Source: DAOVXM01 sp963746255 (GTDB lineage: Bacteria > Chloroflexota > Anaerolineae > Anaerolineales > UBA4823). From it: 64,000 nucleotides of DNA. A model generated the notes under the pieces. It made no database searches. It saw only the letters and a program-made list of their open reading frames with translations, and was not told the origin of the DNA. The stretch's first letter is position 1. Each line of letters opens with the position of its first letter. Location: assembly GCA_963746255.1 (NCBI GenBank), contig CAVVAJ010000001.1:992001-1056000 (forward strand), given 5' to 3'. Below are positions 26,342-33,385 of the stretch, one piece after another. The translations under genes and the position numbers were made by a program.

Positions 26342-26743
26342 TTAAGCGTACTTTGCGATCGCAGAAAGCAGATACTCTGGTGGTTCTACTTTGCTGACGA
26401 ATTCATTTACCCCCGCAGAACGAGCAGCATCACCGGCCTCCGCGCGACCGCTCAGGGCAATCACGGCAATTTCTGGGATAGCAATCCTTAATTGCGTTAT
26501 GAGGTGCACATCCGTGAATCCCGGTAGTTCCCAATCAAGCAGGATCACATCAGTGTTATTAGTCTTGGTTTTACGCATCAAATCATCTGCATCAACTGCC
26601 TCGCCAATTACTTCAATACCCGGCTGGTGTGCCAAAAGAACCTGCAGTGCATAGCGCACTTTCGGCTGATCGTCGGCGATTAATATCCGCAATTTATGAC
26701 CTTTATTTTGGTCTTTTTCTGCTTGTCTAGTATTACTATTCAT
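26342..26743 (-). CDS. Stand-alone response-regulator receiver protein
   Basis: A single CheY-like receiver domain of 133 residues without an output domain. The acidic pair is in RILIADDQPKVRY, the phospho-acceptor Asp is in VILLDWELPG, the Thr/Ser switch is in VIALSGRAE, and the Lys is in FVSKVEPPEYLL. Starts at ATG 26743 or GTG 26752 are both open. No kinase is adjacent; the sensor at 32-36 kb has its own regulator. It may act by protein contact, as CheY or Spo0F do. Confidence 0.85.
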   Translation of the reverse strand: MNSNTRQAEKDQNKGHKLRILIADDQPKVRYALQVLLAHQPGIEVIGEAVDADDLMRKTKTNNTDVILLDWELPGFTDVHLITQLRIAIPEIAVIALSGRAEAGDAARSAGVNEFVSKVEPPEYLLSAIAKYA

Positions 26744-26878
26744 CCCAATCACACATCATAGCCTGAGAATTCCAAAACACAGCGGTTGGTATCGGCGAAG
26801 CCTACGGACATATTCCAAGTCTTTGAATAATTACCAGCGTCCGTAAATTTTGCAGACGATCACCCTGGAATAAACGTA

Positions 26879-26894
26879 AACTCACCAGTGAGTT
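26879..26894 (-). other. Hairpin downstream of oppC
   Basis: AACTCAC-CA-GTGAGTT is a perfect 7 bp inverted repeat downstream of the oppC stop on the minus strand, with an imperfect larger one (26897-26940) beside it. It is a possible transcript-end structure with no T-run. Confidence 0.35.
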
Positions 26895-26960
26895 ACTAAC
26901 GCCCGAACCGTTTGATGAGTATTCGCCGGTTTCTGGTTAGAATTCCAAATCCTGATCGTC

Positions 26961-27938
26961 TCATTTCTTCATTCTTGGATCCAACGCATCACGCAAACCA
27001 TCTCCAATAAAGGTAAATGCCATCACTACTAAACCAACACATAGCGAAGGTGCGAACAAAATCCATGGCTGGGTGTTAATAGCAGTCTGACCTTCTAACA
27101 TCATCATACCCCAGCTGGTTATGAAGATAGCATCTTGATTGGTGGCCGGTTTCAGGCCGATCCCGAGATAACCAAGCACTGCTTCGGCGATGATCATACC
27201 GGGGATAGCAAAAGCCATCCATACTACGATCGGACCAAGTACATTCGGGAAGATATGGCGCAGCATGATGCGGTAGTCGCGCACGCCGACACTGCGAGCG
27301 GCTTCAATGTAGTCTTTTTCTTTTTCCGATAATGTGGAGCCGCGCACAAGCCGAGCAACTCCAACCCACGAAACAACTGCCAGGGCAATAAACAGCAAGA
27401 ACAACCCGTTTAACCATTGACCAATAGGGGCATCCCGCAAGGTCACCATCAAGATGATGTAGAGCAACAGGTCAGGGAAAGCATAAAAGACATCGGTGAC
27501 TCTCATCATGATGTTATCAACTCTTCCGCCAGCAAATCCCGAGAGCATACCTACTGCCGTTCCGATCACCAAAATCACAATAACCGGCGTCAACCCGACC
27601 ACCATGGAAACCCGTGCTCCATAAATCAAACGGCTGAGCACATCCCGACCAATCGTGTCCGTACCGAGGATAAAGCGCGGGTCCCCACTTTTCCCGTTAG
27701 CAGCCTCTTTTACCCAAACAGGGGGCAGGTAGCTTGTCGCGTCATGAATTTGCAGCGGGTTCATTGGGGCTATTACTTCAGCGAAGATCGCCACAAATAA
27801 GAAGAAGCTAACAATAAACATACCGAAAACTGCTGCTTTGTTGCGGATCAGGCGCAGCCAGGCATCCATCCACAGACTACGCGATGGGCGCCGGACTTCA
27901 GGTAATTCGACAACCCGTGACTGAACCATCGTTGCCAT
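26961..27938 (-). CDS. oppC: Peptide ABC transporter permease (OppC/DppC type)
   Basis: A 325-residue inner-membrane permease. The OppC N-terminal segment (RNKAAVFGMFIVSFFLFVAI) is followed by a BPD transport domain with the EAA-type loop EAARSVGVRDYRIMLRHIFP, which contacts the ATPase subunits. It partners the OppB-type permease and the OppA-type binding protein encoded just upstream. The ATPase genes are not in the window, so the transporter must borrow them from elsewhere. Opp or Dpp specificity cannot be told from sequence. Confidence 0.9.
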   Translation of the reverse strand: MATMVQSRVVELPEVRRPSRSLWMDAWLRLIRNKAAVFGMFIVSFFLFVAIFAEVIAPMNPLQIHDATSYLPPVWVKEAANGKSGDPRFILGTDTIGRDVLSRLIYGARVSMVVGLTPVIVILVIGTAVGMLSGFAGGRVDNIMMRVTDVFYAFPDLLLYIILMVTLRDAPIGQWLNGLFLLFIALAVVSWVGVARLVRGSTLSEKEKDYIEAARSVGVRDYRIMLRHIFPNVLGPIVVWMAFAIPGMIIAEAVLGYLGIGLKPATNQDAIFITSWGMMMLEGQTAINTQPWILFAPSLCVGLVVMAFTFIGDGLRDALDPRMKK

Positions 27939-28003
27939 TTCAATGCTCCTCTGCTGAATGAGTCCCAGGGTACTCTCTGCGAGAGTTTAGTTATTTCCAC
28001 CTA

Positions 28004-28038
28004 GGTACGGGCTGCTTGAGATATTAACAGCCCGTACC
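28004..28038 (-). other. Intercistronic hairpin between oppB and oppC
   Basis: GGTACGGGCTG (28004-28014) pairs perfectly with CAGCCCGTACC (28028-28038). It lies between oppB and oppC without a T-run, so it is more likely an mRNA-stabilising or processing structure than a terminator. Confidence 0.55.
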
Positions 28039-28057
28039 AAGCCTGGGAAGATGATAT

Positions 28058-29053
28058 TCAACCAACCCGAATTCGCGGATCTAGGAACCCGTATATTAGA
28101 TCCACGGAGAGATTGGCGAAGGTAATTAATAATCCATATACCAGTGTCGTGCCTAAAATCATGGAATAATCGCGGTTGCTGATTGCCTGGACGTATTCAC
28201 GTCCGATCCCAGGGAAGGCAAACATGGTCTCTATGATAAAAGAGCCCACCACCAACCCGGCTAGCGCGGGACCCAAGATGGTGACAATTGGGATCAACGC
28301 GTTCTTCAACATATGGACAAAGATAACGGAACGTTCGTAAACGCCTTTTGCCCGTGCAGTACGGATATAATCCTGGTCCAACACTTCCAAAACTGATGTC
28401 CGCGTCAGGCGAGCAGTAAAAGCCATCGTTCCAAAGCCTAAAACCAATGCCGGGATAATCCAAACTTTCGGGTCTCCCCAAGAACGAGGTACCACACTAA
28501 CCCAATGCAGCATGACACCAAAGATAATGATCAGATAAATGCCGATTACAAAATTGGGTACTGAAACACCAAAATTGGCGATCAAAGCACTCGAGTAATC
28601 AATCCAAGTATTGCGGTTCAAAGCTGCCAAAATCCCAGCCGGGATCCCTATAAAGACTGCAAAGGCCAATGAAATTAATCCCAAGCGGACTGAATAACCG
28701 AAACGGCTCTCCCAAATAGGTTTTCCTTCGGGAGCTCTGAATAGGATTTCCTGAACTGACCGTCCCCGCTGGCGGTAAGATGGCCCGAGGTTCCCGCATA
28801 TCGCGCCGCATACATACTTGCCATCGGAGTTAAAATCACCTATCACATAAGCGACAAACTGGCGCCACATGGGTTTATCCAAGCCAAATTCCTGGTTCAA
28901 ACGTTCTTGAGAAGCGGCATCCAGCTGACGCCGGTCTGTATTCCGATCCCAAGGACCGCCAGGTGCAGCATGCATTAGCAGGAACGTCACCAGGGCAATC
29001 GTGAAGAGTACGGGAATAATCCAGAGAAGTCGACGTATTGTAAAGCGCACCAT
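28058..29053 (-). CDS. oppB: Peptide ABC transporter permease (OppB/DppB type)
   Basis: The second permease of the system, 331 residues from ATG 29053 (MVRFTIRRLLWIIPVLFTIA), which is the classic OppB start with its first membrane helix. An earlier in-frame start at 29083 would place codons inside the upstream hairpin. The periplasmic loop contains GPSYRQRGRSVQEILF, and the coupling loop is RTARAKGVYERSVIFVHMLK. It forms the channel with OppC. Confidence 0.9.
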   Translation of the reverse strand: MVRFTIRRLLWIIPVLFTIALVTFLLMHAAPGGPWDRNTDRRQLDAASQERLNQEFGLDKPMWRQFVAYVIGDFNSDGKYVCGAICGNLGPSYRQRGRSVQEILFRAPEGKPIWESRFGYSVRLGLISLAFAVFIGIPAGILAALNRNTWIDYSSALIANFGVSVPNFVIGIYLIIIFGVMLHWVSVVPRSWGDPKVWIIPALVLGFGTMAFTARLTRTSVLEVLDQDYIRTARAKGVYERSVIFVHMLKNALIPIVTILGPALAGLVVGSFIIETMFAFPGIGREYVQAISNRDYSMILGTTLVYGLLITFANLSVDLIYGFLDPRIRVG

Positions 29054-29069
29054 GGTTACCTGTCTTTCG

Positions 29070-29105
29070 ATGGAGCCGGTCACTCTATTGAGGAACCGGC
29101 TCCAT
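29070..29105 (-). other. Intercistronic hairpin between oppA and oppB
   Basis: ATGGAGCCGGT (29070-29080) pairs perfectly with ACCGGCTCCAT (29095-29105). It stands directly upstream of oppB and downstream of oppA. Such hairpins often protect the upstream message and favour the binding protein over the permeases. Confidence 0.55.
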
Positions 29106-29208
29106 GATCAAAGTACGGAGGAGTACTAATCCAATCTCCCAGAGTTCTATCCAGACTCACCTGTCTGCCACCAGTTGAGTAAGATACCCCGGTGAGATCG
29201 GTGAGATC

Positions 29209-31017
29209 CTATGGCATCATGCTGGTATCTATGTCCACTATGAGCGGGTCAATCGATCCGGGCCAATCAGCGTCCTGAGGGGTAGTATTGATCCCCTGAA
29301 CCCAAGGCTTAACCAGGAAATTGTTGACATCATTCCACATGAATGCACCGGGGACTGAATCGATCAGCATGTCCTGTGCCTGCTTATATAGCGCCATGCG
29401 TTCAACTGGATCAACCTCAGTATCTGCTTCCAGAAGGACAACGTCTAATTCCGGATTGGTATACGCGATCCTGTCGGCGAACCAGCTGCCAGTTGTCCAG
29501 TAGACACTCAACCAGTTTTGCGGATCAGGATAATCAGCACACCAACCCATGATGAACATTTGCGGCGCGGTCTCTTGCTCCTTCGAAATGGCCGTATATG
29601 TAGTTGGTTCGACTGGATTCAACTCAATATTGATGCCGAATACTTCATTCCATTTTGCCACTAACCATTCGTTGCGTAAGCGGTTGCGGGGAGTGTCACC
29701 AAAAGTATCAACGATAGGCGGCAAGTTTTCAATGGACCCGTAGCTCGATTCTGCAACCAGCTGACGAGCGGCTTCCGGATCAAATCCCCAGCGGGTCTCT
29801 CCCTCCTGGTAACCGGGGAAGCCAGGGGGTATCCAAGTCAATGTCGGAGCACCAAGCCCATGGAGGACATCTCGTACCCAGGCTTCACGATCAACTGCAG
29901 TCGCAAAGGCCGCACGGACTTTCGGATCGGTGAAAGGCTCTTTTAGATGGTGGAAGTTCACTACAAAGCTGCAAGATCCGGGGTATATCATCGCCTGCTT
30001 ACTAAGCAATTCGTCAGCCATTACAGTCTCATAATCTTCAGCCGCGAGGGCGATGATATCGAATTCATCATTAAGGTACGCCTGGTAGGCAATGGCCGTG
30101 TCGGTGATATACGAGAACTCGATATCGACCTTGCCCTGCCCACCCCAGTAGTACGGGTTAGGGACAAAATATCCACGTACGAATGGCTCCAGGCTGGTTA
30201 AGATATACGGGCCATTCCCGACATGGTATTTCGAGCTGTTCCACCAGTTATCGCCTCCTTCGGCAATTAATTCTTCTTTTGCAGGGTACACCACCCACAA
30301 GCTCATTACCGTATGGAAGTAAGGGGCAGGGCGAGCAAACTTCAGCTTCAAAATCCGGCAATCTTCTTGCCCATAATCCGTACATGGTTGGCCATTGAGG
30401 TCCAAGGCCTGAATGCCTTCTTCGAGCATCGCAAAACCCTGTTCGGATTCTTCCCCTTCCCCTAACCGCCACTCAGACGCGCCGTAAATTTCATCCGTGA
30501 TCCCAGCATACTCGCCCGCTGTTGCTGGATCGATAGTGCGAAGCAGTGAATAGCGGAACCGCAGGGCGTTCAACAGACTGCCATCATAGTACTTTAACTC
30601 TTCTCGGAGTGTGAAAGTTAGCTCTGTGGCGTCTTCGTTATATTCCCAGGTTTCAGCTGCAGCTGGTACAGTCTCTAGGTTCGGATTCAAACGCGTCAGC
30701 CCTTCGTACATCAGTTTTAAGTGAGCGATTTCCCCGACGAACGAAGATTTTTGCGGATCGATAATATCCGGGTAGGTACCAGTCCCTGGATTGATGCGTA
30801 AAACTTTCGGTCCTGGTTCCGGCGTGGCGATTTCTGGTTCGACTGTGACAACAACTGTCTCAACTCTAACCGTTTCTTCACCAGGCTCCTTAACGACAAC
30901 TGTCTCGATGATCGTCTGGACTTCCGGTTCGGGTTGAGCACAAGCGCCGAGTATGAAACTGAGTACAATCAAGATTCCGAAAATCGATATCCAAGATCTT
31001 TTCTTGCTAGTCATCAT
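29209..31017 (-). CDS. oppA: Peptide ABC transporter substrate-binding lipoprotein (OppA type)
   Basis: A 602-residue solute-binding protein of the SBP_bac_5 family. The lipoprotein signal is ISIFGILIVLSFILGACAQP, with the lipobox LGAC. After it comes an acidic, Val/Glu-rich linker (TIIETVVVKEPGEETV), then the binding fold with LKLMYEGLTRLNPN, KVRAAFATAVDREAWV and WCADYPDPQNWLS. It captures oligopeptides or similar solutes outside the membrane and passes them to OppB/OppC. It is the first and presumably most expressed gene of the operon. Confidence 0.92.
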   Translation of the reverse strand: MMTSKKRSWISIFGILIVLSFILGACAQPEPEVQTIIETVVVKEPGEETVRVETVVVTVEPEIATPEPGPKVLRINPGTGTYPDIIDPQKSSFVGEIAHLKLMYEGLTRLNPNLETVPAAAETWEYNEDATELTFTLREELKYYDGSLLNALRFRYSLLRTIDPATAGEYAGITDEIYGASEWRLGEGEESEQGFAMLEEGIQALDLNGQPCTDYGQEDCRILKLKFARPAPYFHTVMSLWVVYPAKEELIAEGGDNWWNSSKYHVGNGPYILTSLEPFVRGYFVPNPYYWGGQGKVDIEFSYITDTAIAYQAYLNDEFDIIALAAEDYETVMADELLSKQAMIYPGSCSFVVNFHHLKEPFTDPKVRAAFATAVDREAWVRDVLHGLGAPTLTWIPPGFPGYQEGETRWGFDPEAARQLVAESSYGSIENLPPIVDTFGDTPRNRLRNEWLVAKWNEVFGINIELNPVEPTTYTAISKEQETAPQMFIMGWCADYPDPQNWLSVYWTTGSWFADRIAYTNPELDVVLLEADTEVDPVERMALYKQAQDMLIDSVPGAFMWNDVNNFLVKPWVQGINTTPQDADWPGSIDPLIVDIDTSMMP

Positions 31018-31166
31018 TTCTTCTCCTCAAATAAGTATTTGTGCTGCGGCGATTTGGATTGCCTCGCGAGCGAGGCATAAGATGTCTATGATCTATGTTT
31101 TCACGCTCACCTCCAAAACTCAGAGTCCCCGCACTTCATTCAACAACAGAGGAATAAACTACTCCG

Positions 31167-31349
31167 CTAATATCCACGCTTTTGCTTAGGTTTGATCCTG
31201 GGATTCGTACCCCAGCGGCGCTTGATCTCTATTACGATACGCTCCCAGATTTCTTGGAAACATTCCTCTCCTTGGCAAGGCGGGTTTATTGCTTTCTTCA
31301 TCCAAGCATCAAATATGTCTGGGGTATTGCAAGGGTTAACAGTCACCAC
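31167..31349 (-). CDS. Doubtful small protein, 60 aa
   Basis: A 60-residue frame on the minus strand from GTG 31349, with GGAGA five bases upstream. It begins MVTVNPCNTPDIFDAWMKKA, has a CQGEEC cysteine pair and a basic helical end (RIVIEIKRRWGTNPRIKP). It lies between the two-component genes and oppA in the same direction. It looks protein-like but I know no family; it may be spurious. Confidence 0.3.
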   Translation of the reverse strand: MVTVNPCNTPDIFDAWMKKAINPPCQGEECFQEIWERIVIEIKRRWGTNPRIKPKQKRGY

Positions 31350-31378
31350 CGCTCTCCGCTAATATGACTATAGAGAAT

Positions 31379-31413
31379 AAATCCCCCAACCGCATCTGTC
31401 AGTTGGGGGATTT
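31379..31413 (-). terminator. Terminator downstream of the LuxR-type regulator
   Basis: AAATCCCCCAAC (31379-31390) pairs perfectly over 12 bases with GTTGGGGGATTT (31402-31413), around an 11-base loop. It follows the regulator stop on the minus strand and separates the sensor operon from the opp operon. The T-tract on the minus side is short (TTTATT). Confidence 0.7.
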
Positions 31414-31445
31414 CTGTATTGGACAGGTGTCCTATTTAAACGATT

Positions 31446-32096
31446 TCACGGTACCAGTTGGCTGCGAATCGCCAACGCGATCGCTTCTCCACGGTTAGAA
31501 ACCCCCAATTTTGATAAGATATTGCTGACATGTGCCCGTGCAGTGGACCGGCTGATGGTTAAGCAGCTGGCGATCTCGGGATTGCTCAAGCCATCAACTA
31601 GAAGCGCCAATACTTCTCGTTCCCGATTGGTCAAGTCATCACCTGGGCAGGATTTTTCAGACGTCGATTGAACTAGAACCTGAGCGATTTCCGGTGCCAA
31701 TATTGAGTTACCTTGGTAAGCAGCACGAATAGCATCTACTAGCTCATCACCGGAAACATTCTTAAGCAGGTAGCTGATCGCACCAGCTTGAAGTGCATTT
31801 TTGACCAGATCTTTGTCTTGAAAACTGGTCAAAGCTATCACCTGGATCGCTGGTAATTCATCCAAGATTATCCGGATGGCAGTCGAACCATCCATCTTTG
31901 GCATGACTAAATCCATTAGGATTACATCTGGTTGAATTTCTCTAGCGACATCTAAAGCTTCTTCACCATTACTTGCTTCACCAACCAAGACGACATCTGA
32001 ACTCGTACGCATATACGCAGACAATCCTCGTCGAACCATATGATGGTCATCCACAACCATCACACGAATCGGACCGCCATTCTTGTTATTTCCCAT
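31446..32096 (-). CDS. NarL/LuxR-family response regulator
   Basis: A 216-residue two-component regulator. The receiver domain shows RVMVVDDHHMVRRGL, the phospho-acceptor in DVILMDLVMPKMDG and Lys in SYLLKNVSG. The C-terminal LuxR helix-turn-helix reads LTNREREVLALLVDGLSNPE then SRSTARAHVSNILSKLGV. ATG 32096 follows GGAGGAG and overlaps the kinase stop by one base (TAATG), showing coupled translation; the upstream in-frame start at 32120 is less likely. It is the cognate partner of the kinase. The nearest candidate target is the opp operon that follows. Confidence 0.93.
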   Translation of the reverse strand: MGNNKNGGPIRVMVVDDHHMVRRGLSAYMRTSSDVVLVGEASNGEEALDVAREIQPDVILMDLVMPKMDGSTAIRIILDELPAIQVIALTSFQDKDLVKNALQAGAISYLLKNVSGDELVDAIRAAYQGNSILAPEIAQVLVQSTSEKSCPGDDLTNREREVLALLVDGLSNPEIASCLTISRSTARAHVSNILSKLGVSNRGEAIALAIRSQLVP

Positions 32097-33355
32097 TATG
32101 CTACTCCTCCGGTAAAACACTGACTACTGCCTGTCATCCATTCGTCATCGCACTCATCAGTAGATACCCCATCAACCACCCCCCTCGCTCCTGTGTTCCA
32201 GGTCATTTTAATGTTAGTCCCAGCACCGGGTTTACTATCAACCATCAGTCGGCCAGCGATAGCATTTGCCCGTTCGCGCATAATTTTCAAGCCCAGGCGA
32301 TCTTGGGGAACGTTCGCCAGGTCAAATCCTGCGCCATCATCCATGATCTGCAAGCTGACAGAATCCAATTGCTCCGCTGTTGTTGTCAAAATATTCAAAT
32401 TGACAATTACCTTTGATGCTCGGGCATGCTTGATGACGTTGTTTAAAGCTTCCTGGGCTACTCGATAAAAGGCTACTTGGACATCGGGAGGTAAATCGCC
32501 CTGCCCCTGCACGTGCAGTGTGACCGGATGACCGATCCGACCGGCAATTGCTTCTGTCAACTGCCGCAACAGTTCAGGAAAGTTCGCTTCACAAACTCCT
32601 GCCGGACGCAGTTCCAACAGCAGGGTGCGCATCTCTGCGAGCGCGCCGCGACTTAATTGACGTAATTCAGCTAACAGCTGGCGACCATCATCTGGATCGG
32701 TTTCATATAAGCTGGGCAACGCCTCGGCAATCAGACTGGCAGAAAACAAAGTTTGGGTGACTGCGTCATGTAAGTCTCGCGCCAGGCGATTCCGTTCGCT
32801 AACCACTGCCATTTGTTGGACACGTTCCCGTAATCGAGCATTCCCGATAGCCAAAGCAGCTTGGTCAGCAAAAAGCATACCTTGCTCGGTGTCTTCATTC
32901 GAGAATGATCGTTCGTTGATGTAAAACAGAGCTAGACCACCAAATATGTCGCCACTCACATTGATTGGAACACAAAGCAAGGCGTTATATTGACTAACTT
33001 CCATGCTACGGAGATACCCTCCAGCGGTGTAGTGGTGGGTGAGACTCGGCAGGACAACCGGCTGCCCAAAACTAATGTGTGGGACGATAATCTGGGCTAA
33101 CGATTCCTTCACTGCCGTTGAATCATACTCAGCTGTTGGATTCCGAGTATAACTGGCAATGATTTCGGCTTGATTTTCGGAATTGCTGCGGTAAATGATC
33201 ACCCGGTCTGCACTAGTCAAGTGAGTCGCACGAGAGACGATAAAATCCAAGCTTTCACCTAACGACCGATTGGAGTTTAGCAAGATCATGATCTCCCGCA
33301 AGCCTTCTCCAACCAACCGGCGTCGTTCAACCTCACGCGTTCGTTGCTGAACCAT
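32096..33355 (-). CDS. Histidine kinase half of the split propeller sensor (GAF-HisKA_3-HATPase)
   Basis: A 419-residue NarX/DegS-type kinase. A GAF domain (about residues 30-175) follows a coiled-coil start (QQRTREVERRR). The dimerisation domain has the phospho-acceptor His in RNRLARDLHDAVTQTLFSAS, and the ATPase domain has the N box EALNNVIKHARASK and DDGAGFD. It is in the same frame as the upstream propeller gene, separated by a single TGA and nine more codons, so it is probably the C-terminal half of one sensor. If ATG 33355 is used on its own, a soluble kinase without its input domain would result; no good ribosome site precedes it. Confidence 0.88.
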   Translation of the reverse strand: MVQQRTREVERRRLVGEGLREIMILLNSNRSLGESLDFIVSRATHLTSADRVIIYRSNSENQAEIIASYTRNPTAEYDSTAVKESLAQIIVPHISFGQPVVLPSLTHHYTAGGYLRSMEVSQYNALLCVPINVSGDIFGGLALFYINERSFSNEDTEQGMLFADQAALAIGNARLRERVQQMAVVSERNRLARDLHDAVTQTLFSASLIAEALPSLYETDPDDGRQLLAELRQLSRGALAEMRTLLLELRPAGVCEANFPELLRQLTEAIAGRIGHPVTLHVQGQGDLPPDVQVAFYRVAQEALNNVIKHARASKVIVNLNILTTTAEQLDSVSLQIMDDGAGFDLANVPQDRLGLKIMRERANAIAGRLMVDSKPGAGTNIKMTWNTGARGVVDGVSTDECDDEWMTGSSQCFTGGVA

Positions 33356-33385
33356 CTGCTCGAGGTCGATATTCCGTTTATGTAT

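Larger units (their letters stand above)
31018..31445. other. Region between oppA and the two-component genes
   Basis: This 430 bp stretch holds the upstream region of oppA, a doubtful small frame (31167-31349) and the terminator of the regulator gene (31379-31413). No further gene is seen. Confidence 0.5.
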
